From Cadophora sp. MPI-SDFR-AT-0126 (lineage: Eukaryota > Ascomycota > Leotiomycetes > Helotiales > Ploettnerulaceae), in NCBI GenBank assembly GCA_020747065.1, contig JAGMVK010000016.1, positions 124,001-188,000 of the forward strand: 64,000 bases of DNA. The letters run 5' to 3'. How positions within the stretch are numbered: position 1 is the stretch's first letter; each line of letters begins with the position of its first letter. Shown in pieces: positions 34,763 through 45,019 of the stretch. Below the pieces are notes generated by a model. The model saw only the letters and a list, made by a program, of their open reading frames with translations, had not been told where the DNA came from and ran no database searches. The translations under genes and the position numbers were made by a program.

Positions 34763-35461
34763 ATGTCGTCAACTTCACCTCAAACAGTACCATTTCCCCT
34801 TCTACTCAAGGACGCAAAACTCCTCCTCAAAGCATCATACCCATCCGTAGAAACAGGCTACGCCCAGACATCAGATGGAATGTACCACATCGCCGCATCA
34901 ACATACATGCCCAACTGCACTGGCGAGATGATCAAATGGTGGTTCGGCTGGATCCACACCACAGACCAGTACAAACTCTGGCATCCTCTGGATCACGTCT
35001 ACTCCTCCTGGGAAGGACCCCGTGACAACAGCTCCACCTATATCGGTGGACACCATCTTGTGCATGAATACATCGGTGGACATCTCGCCAAGCTAAAGAT
35101 CTCTTTCTTGGACCCTGCATTGTACTTTGGTGATGACTGGGAAAAAGATTTTGAAAAGGAGGGATATGAGTTGGCTGTCTGTGGGAGGACGGCGAATTGG
35201 AATGATGAGACTGGGGAATCATTGCGTACCGGCCACTTGATCCATTTGATCAAGAAGGAGAAAATCGGGGTGAGGATGAGAAGTCGGTTCTGGCTTGGGG
35301 ATATCGAGGGAGTGACGGATCCTGAGGTGAGAAAGAGTGCCGTACCTGAGTTCTTACCTGAAGGCTTGTGTCGACATGCTACTGAGGAGATGGCGATCCT
35401 CGCAAGCATTTTGCCTGGACTGTATGAGAAATATGCAGTTAAACGACAGGAGAAGCTGTAG
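34763..35461 (+). CDS. PhlG-like (DAPG hydrolase family) C-C bond hydrolase
   Basis: Single exon, 232 residues. It has the layout of the 2,4-diacetylphloroglucinol hydrolase family: MIKWWFGW, then YKLWHPLDH, then HHLVHEYIGG and near the C-terminus CRHATEEMAIL. Bacterial PhlG is a zinc enzyme whose metal is held by His and Glu; from memory of the structure the last two ligands are spaced His-x3-Glu, which fits HATEE here. PhlG removes an acetyl group from a polyketide phenol by C-C cleavage. The fungal protein is shorter than bacterial PhlG (about 290), so the substrate may differ. Next to it are a flavin monooxygenase and a transporter, which fits phenolic breakdown or self-protection. Confidence 0.8.
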   Translation: MSSTSPQTVPFPLLLKDAKLLLKASYPSVETGYAQTSDGMYHIAASTYMPNCTGEMIKWWFGWIHTTDQYKLWHPLDHVYSSWEGPRDNSSTYIGGHHLVHEYIGGHLAKLKISFLDPALYFGDDWEKDFEKEGYELAVCGRTANWNDETGESLRTGHLIHLIKKEKIGVRMRSRFWLGDIEGVTDPEVRKSAVPEFLPEGLCRHATEEMAILASILPGLYEKYAVKRQEKL

Positions 35462-35584
35462 AAACGCACTCGAATGAAATGAAAATGGAAGGGACGGGGC
35501 AAGTTCAAGTTATTGTATTTTTGAATAATCAATTTTAATTCTCTAAATGAGAATTAGGGACATCCAGCCAACGCATCCTCACCA

Positions 35585-36073
35585 TCAAGCAAATTCCTCA
35601 AATTGCTTCATTTCCTTGGCAGGACTCAACCAGCATGCCCTGAATTTCGTCCAGTACTCCTCATCTGGAACCACAACATCGATTCCCATAGTCTTGCTCC
35701 CTTGTCCTTCATCTGCATCAATCGTTCCCGCTTGCACGACATAATAATCCTCGTACTTTTCGCTTCCTCCATGTTTGTAAATCGCGGTGGAGCAGTTGCC
35801 GCAGAATGTGAGCGTGATAGCGAGACCAGTTTCGTGAGACTGAACGTAATTCTTCACTTGCGCCGAGCCAGAGGTGATCTTGAGAGAGGCTTTAGGTACG
35901 AAGATGTTGACCGTGAATGCTGATCCGGAGATTTTCTGACAAGAGAGGCAATGGCACACGACCTGTGAGGATTTAATTGGCGAGCTAGAATAGCTCAGAG
36001 ATCTTACCTTCATGGCTGGCTCAGCTGAGAATTCATACTTGACAGTTTTGCACCAGCAGCTTCCTTTTGGCAT
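35585..36073 (-). CDS. GFA-domain (glutathione-dependent formaldehyde-activating-like) protein
   Basis: Complement join 35585-35962 and 36008-36073; 147 residues. Zinc-binding cysteines of the GFA/CENP-V fold are clear: GSCWCKTVKYE, VVCHCLSCQKISGSAFTVN, and TFCGNCSTAIY. The 45-nt intron (35963-36007) is in frame without a stop; removing it gives PAMK-VVCHC, the expected spacing. Family members bind zinc; most fungal ones have no proven substrate, and S-hydroxymethylglutathione formation is only one proposed role. It ends 123 bases from the stop of the PhlG-like gene, convergent with it. Confidence 0.87.
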   Translation of the reverse strand: MPKGSCWCKTVKYEFSAEPAMKVRSLSYSSSPIKSSQVVCHCLSCQKISGSAFTVNIFVPKASLKITSGSAQVKNYVQSHETGLAITLTFCGNCSTAIYKHGGSEKYEDYYVVQAGTIDADEGQGSKTMGIDVVVPDEEYWTKFRACWLSPAKEMKQFEEFA

Positions 36074-37879
36074 TTTTCTTTTTTCGGTGGGAGATTGAGC
36101 CGGATATCTTGCTTTGTGTCTACTCGATTTGAAGATTCTGTCATTTATGGGTGTGCTTGCAAACATATACTAGAGAATCTCAGACCTGTCCCAGAAGCGA
36201 GGCTTATGCAAGAGCTCGGACTAGAAGCTCTAGAATCAGCCCTGTCAGCCAGTGTTGGAAGCTGAAAATTATGAGACAGAGTGGCTGAATCGGCTGACTT
36301 ATCTGGACGGCATGAACCGAGGGTTGTTTCTTCGCAAAATCCACTGGTTAATGTGCATTGCACAGAAGCATACCATGAAAGGCTTCGAACAATTTACGAG
36401 AAGATTCAATGAGCATCGAAATATAAAGATTCCAGGTTCATCACATGATTGACATAAGCACCGAGGATTGGGTTTGTTGCACATCGAGACGCCACTTAGA
36501 ATTTCCTGCAGAGACTTTACGCCCCCATGAGCTAAGCGAACAAATAGAACCCAACGACATCCCTGGAATACCGGTGAGTTGGTTGAGGGTCGCCCTTTGC
36601 GATGTGCAACAAAAGTTCTGAGCATTCCAATTAAGGCATCGGTCCAGCTGACATCAAATTCTCAAACTCGTGATGGCTTGACTGAACGCAGGAGATCGAT
36701 GAAAGGTATATATGTGTCAACTAAGGACGATTAGTAAGCGTGCGAAATCTCTTGGCATATTATTAGATTTTGCAAATGCCGCATTGATGGTCGCTACTCC
36801 CGTGGGAATAGCTTCACTCGCTTAACTTGCAGAACAACAATTCGCTTGCGAAATGAGAGAAAAAAAGAGGTAGCGCTGGCTAAGGGAGAAAAAGGTCAAA
36901 AAAAATATTGTAACTGCTTAAGGATACCCCTTACACCAGACCTGGGATTGGACCAAATGTGATGCTGCTTCCCCAATTGGGTGGTACAGGCCTCCGCCCT
37001 GCCTCTCCCGCCGTGCTGTGGAATTTTCTTTCACCGTTTGACCAGATCTCAGGCTCTCAACACGAGCGCCATCGTTGCCGAGGATCTCCACGCAGCTGGT
37101 ATCAAGCCAAGTGAGTGCCTCATGTTGCGATACCAACGAGTTGGCATTGCAGGCTAGACTAACCAACCGATAAACTCCGGCCAGCCACATTCACTCGTTA
37201 CGGTATGACGGTTCGAACGTCAACTCACAACACATTTCGGCGTTGTATGGTGGCAGAAAACTGCATATTTCGTTATATAAACCACAAAGCGAACTATAAA
37301 AGTAGGACGTAAGCGAGGCGCTCACCTTACCACCCCTCGTCGCACTGTTCTCGACTCTACGTTGCGAAATTTGTAAGCCATACATTCAATTTGTACTGTT
37401 CTTATCATTTCTGGTTAATCTCGCTGGCCAATTCAGCGGTATGTTGGTAATTCCTAGGCCACCTTAGTCTTTCCTTCATGATCAGCCGGTTGTTTACATA
37501 TCAGACTTGGGCAAACACAACGTTCTCAAGAGAAGAAAACCGAGTCACAGCTCAAGATACAGAAGCAAAACTTGACTAATACATTTCTTGAGTGGATATA
37601 TAGCTCTTCACATTGTTTGAGGTGTCCACCGTGGTCTATTTACTGATATTTATATCGTCGTCGCTGAATTGTGAGGCGTCCACCCGGCAACGACGAGTCC
37701 GTCATCCATACCAGCTTCCCTGCGCCTTTCTCAAGCTCCTCTCACACACAGATCATGCTGCATAATTCTAATCTGAAGCCGTTCTCTCTTCCAAGTCTCT
37801 TGCATATTCGCAGCCTCCTCACCACGTCCTCACCGTCTCGCAAAACACACCAGTACTGCCATGACCTCGTCGATCCGAT
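36074..37879. other. Intergenic region
   Basis: About 1.8 kb without a gene I can support. Short open frames occur on both strands, none with motifs. Confidence 0.4.
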
Positions 37880-39359
37880 CTATAATCTACTGCGAACAAT
37901 CTTTCGCGCCCACGGATGTTCATCACTTCGGTACACATATGCATCGATGTCTGCGGTGTTCAGTAGGCCTGGATGCGCCTGTTCTAGGGTCGTTATTCCC
38001 ACGAGCTGCATCGCAATCTCGAGCTCCTCACGGAGAACAAAAATTCTGGTCAGTACCGATAGTCACCCTTTGGTGGCCAACTTACTGCTAAATGCTTTCT
38101 TCGCGCCTTCTTCGCCATACTGCAGAGAATATAAGAACGGACGACCAATCAATACCCCACTTGCACCCAAGCAAATTGCCTTCAAGATATCGCTTCCCCT
38201 TCGAACGCCTCCGTCGATAAATACTTCCATTTTCTCCAATATCTCTGGGCTCGTGGCTTGGATTTCCATGAGCACAAGAATGGATGGAACAGCAGTATCC
38301 AATGCCCGGCCACCATGATTCGAGAGATAGATCCCAGCACAGCCATACTCGTAGGCCTTGCGAGCGTCCGCCGCACATTGAATACCCTTGAGGAAAACCG
38401 GCGCTCCACTATGCTTTTTGATCCAAGCGATATATTCCCAGTCGATATTGGAATCGATTGGATTAGTTCCAGGCGGGTGGGGCCAGTTCAGCTTGAGGAG
38501 GGCTTCCATTGGAGGTGTGGGATTGTCGTGCGGGCGCCTCTCGTTTGCTGATGACTGGAAGATCGACGGTAAACAAGATGGCTTGAGGTTTGTGCTTGCC
38601 AACTTCTTTCAGCAGTTTTGCTGTCTCGACGCGATCTGTGTAGAAGTACAGCTGGAAGTAGAATGGATATCCAGCAGGCATAGCATCCATGATCTCTGGA
38701 AACGAGTACGAGCCTAATGTCTGGACAATGGGAGCCACGCCGTTAGCAACTGCTGCCCTCGTTGTTGCGAGTTCGCCGTCTGGATGTGAAAGCTTGAGTG
38801 AGGATGTTGGCGCAATGAAAAAAGGGAGATCGTATTTCTGTCCCATGATTCGAACGCTGGTATCGACTGTAGCAACGGCTCTCAGAATTCTGGGACGAAA
38901 CATGATCCGCTTGTACCAATCGACATTCGCTTTGTGAGTTACTCCATCTTCAGTCGCTCCAGAGATGTAGCCCCACGCTCTCGTTGGAAGGTTTGCCTCA
39001 GCAACAGCTTCGAATTGAGTAATATTGACAATCGAATTCAGATCTGGTCTCTGTGTTCTTGGCTTATGCAGTCCGTCAGCAGAAAGTGGTTTGGGGATTG
39101 GTTTTGGCACTGTCCCCTCGTCGACCTCTCCTATTCGCTTAGCTGGTCCGAGAAAATTGGAAACCACACCTGGGCCATGGATATCATTGTAGGCTTCGCT
39201 CCCATCTAGCCCATAGTGTTCTTGGATTACTTCTGCTCCACCAGGGTGCTTTGCAGCAAATCCAGAAACGTCCCATACCACACCGTTGAGGACAATCCAG
39301 GCGTTGTCGTCTGACTTGTGTTGGTCGACCTCCACAGCTGAGATTTTCGTCGCTGTCAT
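37880..39359 (-). pseudogene. Cytochrome b5 / FMN-dependent L-lactate dehydrogenase (cyt b2-like), broken by two frameshifts
   Basis: N-terminal cytochrome b5 domain with haem motif KHPGGAEVI, then an FMN hydroxy-acid dehydrogenase barrel: GYISGATEDG, FFIAPTSSLKLSHPDGE, and later GIYLSNHGGRALDTA (catalytic His-Gly-Gly) and EVFIDGGVRRGSDIL with GASGVLIGRPFLY. The frame of 39359 runs to a stop near 38463, but the homologous text moves to another frame at about 38545, just after DLPVISKRE: about 8-11 bases appear missing. A second shift lies at the start of the last exon (about 38025, in a T-run after an intron at about 38027-38072). The last exon then reads ELEIAMQLVGITTLEQAHPGL and stops at 37880. 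Active-site residues survive, so decay is recent or due to assembly error. Confidence 0.8.
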
Positions 39360-39791
39360 CTTGACTGTGAACAAGCAAATTTTGGAAATGGAAAAAGGCT
39401 GTCTAATGCTAAGCGCAAAGTCTGGTAATTGCAAAATGTCTAATTGGAGGGGGAGAAAGATTGAAGGATTGGTTCCGAGTTAAAAGAGTTTCTAGCAGCC
39501 CCAGAGTCTTGCCAAGAGTGGGGTTAGAATCACACCTTAATTAGACCATCTTTAGTGATCTAATCTCCACCCAGAGCCTTTGGATTGTAAACATGGCTAT
39601 CTAAGACTCTTCGCCTCTTTTGAAACATAAACAAATCTTGTCGAAGCGAATTGATCCCTCACGAGCGAACAGCTTGCAAACACGTGACTGCAATGCGTCG
39701 CAATTTTCGCATCCCCTTTATCCGGCCTTGACTATTGCTCCTATGACCCTTCATTATGGCTGCCTGGAACAGTTTTCAGTGAAACATCAAG

Positions 39792-40707
39792 ATGGCCATA
39801 CTAATAGCCCTAGTCCTCTTGCTGGCGACGCCATGTATTTCTTGGGCCTCCTCCGCATACATGAATCTCATCTCCCTCCCTCGGTGGAGCACAGAACGCG
39901 GTGACATATACATCACCAAAGCTGGAGAAATACAAGAACGCTACCCCCAACGCCCCGTCATCTTGCCTCAACCAGCCAACTCCCTGGAATGTTACCCGTA
40001 CCCGCTTCCCGATACCCGGGGGTTCCTTAGTCTTCGGTTTCGTGAATGACACAGCTTCCTCTGATCCTGATCCGACGGATGAGAAGTTCTGGTTAGATCT
40101 GTACCTCGCGACAGATGATCAAAATGACGGAATATATTCCGATGATTTTTTCTTCAAACTTGGTAACCTGTTTAGGAGAATGCAGTTTTGGCAGGGATTT
40201 CAGACTGGCTGGACTTGTTCTGTTGGGTCAAAATGACAAGCCAGTTGAGGTAAGCTGTGGATGAAACTGCGGTTGATTTGTTGGAGGGCATGGATATCAC
40301 GATTGCACTCCTGATCAAGTTGGGGAGAGGTCCGTATAAGGGAGATCGATCCAAACTGGGCGGGGAATACTTGGGATGAGGTTCATCGGGTATGTTTTGA
40401 TCCCTTATCCGACCTTTCAATCATGGGGAGTGCAAGTTGATTGAACAGTGCCTATGTCACGTTGACTTCCGGAATCGATGGCACAAGACGACAGCTGGAG
40501 AAACGAGACGAGAACGAAGAAATGTGTAATGGAGTCACTTTGGACTGGTTTCGAAATCGGAATCCCACCGTTATCGGGCCCCCGACCAATATCTCATCGG
40601 CAAATCCCTCGCAAACCAGTTCCGTGGCAAGCAAAATGAGAAGTTTTGGCCTGCTCGCAAGTACTGCATTTATCATAGCACTTTTTGGTCGCTTCTTAGA
40701 AGTGTAA
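39792..40707 (+). pseudogene. Secreted/GPI-type small protein gene with several frame breaks
   Basis: MAILIALVLLLATPCISWA at 39792 is a clear signal peptide. The mature-like part is in another frame from about 39930 (PWNVTRTRFPIPGGSL, then FWLDLYLATDDQND, FFFKLGNL), then changes frame near 40170-40250 (AVDETAVDLLEGMDITIALL) and again before 40441, where AYVTLTSGIDGTRRQ and a final hydrophobic tail (LLASTAFIIALFGRFLEV) occur. No set of GT-AG introns joins these parts without loss. It looks like a fungal secreted GPI-anchored protein that has lost its frame by small indels. It lies 430 bases from the broken dehydrogenase. Confidence 0.6.
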
Positions 40708-40844
40708 CAGTAGGAAGACGAATTGTCTGCTCCTCACTTTCTGAACCCCGTCCAAAATCAAACTCCTGCAGATTGACAAGACTCCCCACCGTCACCGTAA
40801 GAAAAACGTCTCCCGCATCAAATCCTTCTTTACACTGGCTTATT

Positions 40845-42508
40845 CTACTTCAATGACCGCTTTCTGCATCCCTTGCCCTGCCAGATCATGAGAATGCCTG
40901 ACAAGAACACCGCCAAGCATAGAAAACCCATGGTGAGAAAGGCATCTCGAAGACCGCTATGAACGATCCACGGCTCACTGGCAAATACCATAGCACAACC
41001 GATGATGTTACGGATGGTAATAACCGCGGCCGATGCTGGACCTGTTCGAGTTGGGTAGGCTTCTGTCACGTAGCCAAGCGCAACTTCTCCGGCGATCGGA
41101 ATTCCAGCTCCAATCAACCCCATACCAAAAACAGGTGCAATCCAGTGAAGACCCGCTGCAGCTCCTGGGCCATACAAAAACAGACCAGCAGCCATGATGG
41201 GCCCTCCGATGAAAACGGAGTAGATGCGGGACTCAGGTTCCATGATGCCGTTATTTCTTTTGGCTCGCCAGACCATGAAACGATCGGTACCGGCACCGCC
41301 AGTATAGAGGATTAGAACTCCGCCGATAAGGGGAGAGATGTTGGTCAACCCTACAGCGGTGAAGGAGAAGTTGTAGCCAAAGGCAGGATTTTGAAACACA
41401 GTGTTGGCAGAAGTGGACATGACCACGAGCCATGCAATCGCAAAGCCATAGACGCATCCAGACCATATGACAATGGGGTGGAGCAACAATCTAGCTGGCT
41501 CAAGTATGGCCATCAACAATGACTTTTCCGTCGGAAGTATGGTAATGAGTCGGACTTTAGCCCAGTAGCTTTTCTTGGATGTGGGAGGTGGTAGCTCAGA
41601 TGTCATATTGCCAGTGCTGTGTACTTGTCTGTTGAATGCTGTCTCTTCAAGTCCGAAAAAGATGATGATCGCAATCATGCCCATGAAGATGGCATAGAAC
41701 CCCAGCACCCATCGCCAACCCATCGATTGTATAACGAAGCCAGCGGCAATTGGGCCAAGGTATGATCTGGTCCAAGTCAGCAATGAAACATATTCAAAAA
41801 CAATGCTCAGAAGCATTTACCCAGTTGTAACACCAAGAATATACCACGATAAACCAAAGCCTCTGTGGTGGACGAAGAATTGGTCATCAACAGTAATGGC
41901 AGGGAGTTGTTCGAAAGGACCAGCTGCAATGCCCATGAGATAACGTGATCCGTTGTATACAGATTTTGATGTAGCATAAGCTCCCGTGATTTGGGAAGCG
42001 ACGGTCAAAATTGCGGAGAGGAGATAAACAGGACGACGTCCAAACTTCATCGCCTGTCGAGGGAATAAAATCAGCATTCGGTGCCCAATCTTGCTCGGCT
42101 CATGAGCCGTAGACTTACCAATGGACTCCAGATCAAGTTGCTGATGCCAATAAGGAGAAGACCAACAGCCGTACCAACGTTGAGATATGCAACACTTGCA
42201 CCAAACTCAGGTATCAATGCTCCGTATAAGAGCCCACCAGTCAAAGTAAGGGCAGCACACATGAAAGAATACAAGCAAACTATGCCCAGGGATAAATACT
42301 TGCGCAGAGATGACCATCGCAAGGGATCATCTGGGCTGTCAGAAGGCTGTGGGATGAGGACCAAATCATTGCCCTCGTGCTCGGAGTTAAGAAGATGTTG
42401 TTTGTCGACAAGAAGACGAGTTCCAGGGTACTCTTCAAACCGAGCATCTGGAAGTGATACCTGCGTTACTGTAGTAGAGCGCTGGAGGGGCGATGACTTC
42501 TTATCCAT
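40845..42508 (-). CDS. MFS transporter (drug:H+ antiporter-like), amidase block
   Basis: Complement join 40845-41766, 41821-42053, 42119-42508; 514 residues. The N-terminus carries DSPDDPLRWSSLRKY as in the transporter at 32.5 kb, so the two belong to the same fungal group. MKFGRRPVYLLSAI follows helix 2; 12 helices are expected. Introns are 54 and 65 nt. It is divergent from the amidase across 0.8 kb of promoter, which suggests uptake of the amide substrate or export of a product. The C-terminal cytosolic tail is short and basic. Confidence 0.87.
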
Positions 42509-43317
42509 GATACGGAAGTGGTGCTTTGAAATTTTGGTATAAGGGAGAAACTTGAAGCAAGATCAGGGATAGCTTGCTTCTGTGTAGCAGTCTCTGACCG
42601 GGACACAGGATTACTCTTATATCTTCGAATCTTTTTCTGCGACAGATTCTGGCAGCAACGACATCAACCTGACAGGCAGAACTAGCTCGGAACTGGTAAG
42701 CAAACGGGCTCACCATCGGCTGTTGCATTCGGCTGTTGATGAAACAATGAACATGGTCGTGTCTATCTACTTTGGTGATGGAACTCATTGCTGCTGTAAG
42801 AGCAGTGGTGGGAATCAAGCAAGCTGGGAAGGGGTTCTCGTCAACAATAAGGTTCGGAAGTTACCCGGTAAAGATAACCATCGATTAGCCGGCTTATTAT
42901 GGCCCAAGTGAGGTAAGGTGCGCATAGTCATCTGGGATTTACAACGATATCGATACGTGGTGTACCGAAAAGTGGCGGGGAGGTATTAATAAACTTTGTT
43001 CTGGGCTTCTGTGCCGTGTATCAGGCTGCTGGTGCCAGTGCGGGGAAGAAGCCATGCAATTAGAAACACCCTGTAGGAACGGCGAATTGAGGCCCATCAT
43101 AGTTTAGATCCGTTTTGACATGTCAACGTCTAATTTGACGAAGACGGAACTTCGCCGTGTGTAGAGATAGGTAGATTATCATTCATAGACTTGTTGCAAA
43201 GAGTACATAAAGTCCTCTCAAAAAACTTTCGTCTCATTCTCAACCAACTTCGTACGGCTGCCAAATCATTACAGCTTTCACAACACGCCCAGTGATTCAG
43301 TAACACTTTGTTTAACG
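42509..43317. promoter_or_regulatory. Shared divergent promoter, MFS transporter and amidase
   Basis: About 810 bases between divergent starts. No gene supported; CGG/CCG triplets occur (for example near 42880-42890) but no strong repeat was found by eye. Confidence 0.4.
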
Positions 43318-45006
43318 ATGTCAGTCTCGGAGAGCGTCGTTACGAATACCTGGGTACAGATCGCCCAGAAGAAACGCGAGGAACAACAATCTAGGATCCC
43401 CAAAGAGTGGAAGATCACAACACCAATTGGCCCCTTCAGACCCCTCGATGTCATCAAAGACAGCGGCCTCCTGAGTGCCCAGGAACTAGAGTGGACTGAT
43501 CCGAAGCAAGATGCCATAAGTACCTTGGAGCTCATATCTTTGGGCAAGGTCACCACCGAACAGCTCATAAAGGCATTTTGCAAGCGTGCTGCCATTGCAC
43601 AAGCCGCAACAAACTGCCTGACTGAAATTCTTTTCATGCAGGCAATTGGGCGGGCCAGGGAACTAGATGCGCATTTCAAGCAGACTGGACAGCTCTTCGG
43701 GCCATTTCACGGCCTTCCACTGAGTGTCAAGGACCATATGGATGTCAAAGGCGTTGATTCATCAGCTGGAATATCGTCATTATGTTTCGACCCTGCCAAG
43801 GAAAATGGCAAGCTTGTCCAGATACTGATTGACAACGGTGCGATAGTGATTGCCAAAACTAACGTCCCTCAGACATGTCTCACGGCAGACAGCATCAATC
43901 AGGTATTCGGTAGGACGCTCAATCCATACAACAGCTCATTTGGAGCCAGCGGCTCGTCTGGCGGAGAGGGTGCCTTGCTATCCATGGGCGGCTCCCTTCT
44001 GGGATTAGGATCGGATGGTGCTGGGTCGATCCGAATGCCAGCTGCAGCAAATGGCATTGTGGGATACAAACCAAGCGGATACAGGCTTCCCCTCGACGGC
44101 AGAGCCATGTTTGGTGATGGCATCATCGGAACCACCATTCTCGGACCCGTTCCTGTCTTTGGTTTCATGGGTCGTTCTGTGAGGGATATGCGAGCCGCCA
44201 GTAAGCTAGTCTGCGAGCAAAAGCTATGGGAAGTCGATCCATTCATCTACCCCAGTCCCTGGTCAGGCATCGCCGTAGCCCGACCTCGCATTGGAGTCTG
44301 GAACATGGACAGCCCTAATGCCTATCTCCATTTGCACGCACCAGTAAAGCGAGGCTTTCTAGCCGCTCAACACAGGCTTCGAAGAGCAGGACTTGAATTG
44401 GTCGAATTCAATGCGCCGGATGTCAGTCATGTTTGGGAGACCGGCAGGCAATGGATCGAGATTCAGGGTTTGTACAACCTAAGGCGGTATCTTGAGAATG
44501 AGCCATTTACACAATCTGTTCTGAATACCGGCATCATGATGCCAGCAAAGCCAACACCGCCACTAACTGTCGCACATCTCCACGACCTAAACATGCGGAT
44601 TGGTCGTCTGGCATACGAGATGACAAATGCTTGGATGTCTAGTGGCAGGGCCATCGATGCACTTCTCTGGGTTGCCGCACCACATACAGCTTTGCCTCAC
44701 GATGAGTGGACGGATACGACCTACACCTCTGTGTTCAACGCGATTGACTGGCCCGCAATCACTCTGCCACTCGACATGTTCTCCGACAAGAACATCGACA
44801 TGAAGGAGGACTTGACTCCGTACAATGAGCTTGATGCGAAGATCCAGAGCCTTTATGACCCAGAAGCATTTGATGGCTTGCCACTGGCAGTTCAATTGAT
44901 TGGGAGACGTTTTGAGGACGAGAAATTGCTGGCGGTCGCAGAGAAGATACATCCTATCTTGGTAGCGTCGGAAGGAGTCGTTTTGGAGTCTCACCCTCAT
45001 TTGTGA
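43318..45006 (+). CDS. Amidase-signature family amidohydrolase
   Basis: Single exon, 562 residues, typical for fungal amidases (acetamidase/FAAH-like). The Ser-cisSer-Lys triad is visible: Lys138 in LPLSVKDHMD, Ser214 in ASGSSGGEGA, and nucleophile Ser237 in GSDGAGSIRMPA, with spacing almost the same as in mammalian FAAH. It hydrolyses amides to acid and ammonia in the cytosol (no signal peptide). Neighbours are a divergent MFS transporter and a Zn2Cys6 regulator that ends 13 bases away tail to tail. The trio looks like a self-contained nitrogen or amide-use module. Exact substrate unknown. Confidence 0.92.
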   Translation: MSVSESVVTNTWVQIAQKKREEQQSRIPKEWKITTPIGPFRPLDVIKDSGLLSAQELEWTDPKQDAISTLELISLGKVTTEQLIKAFCKRAAIAQAATNCLTEILFMQAIGRARELDAHFKQTGQLFGPFHGLPLSVKDHMDVKGVDSSAGISSLCFDPAKENGKLVQILIDNGAIVIAKTNVPQTCLTADSINQVFGRTLNPYNSSFGASGSSGGEGALLSMGGSLLGLGSDGAGSIRMPAAANGIVGYKPSGYRLPLDGRAMFGDGIIGTTILGPVPVFGFMGRSVRDMRAASKLVCEQKLWEVDPFIYPSPWSGIAVARPRIGVWNMDSPNAYLHLHAPVKRGFLAAQHRLRRAGLELVEFNAPDVSHVWETGRQWIEIQGLYNLRRYLENEPFTQSVLNTGIMMPAKPTPPLTVAHLHDLNMRIGRLAYEMTNAWMSSGRAIDALLWVAAPHTALPHDEWTDTTYTSVFNAIDWPAITLPLDMFSDKNIDMKEDLTPYNELDAKIQSLYDPEAFDGLPLAVQLIGRRFEDEKLLAVAEKIHPILVASEGVVLESHPHL

Positions 45007-45019
45007 GCTTGTATATAGC

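Noticed and set aside
37671..38318. 215-codon plus-strand open frame
   Set aside because: It is antisense to the conserved barrel of the FMN dehydrogenase; its codons mirror that gene.
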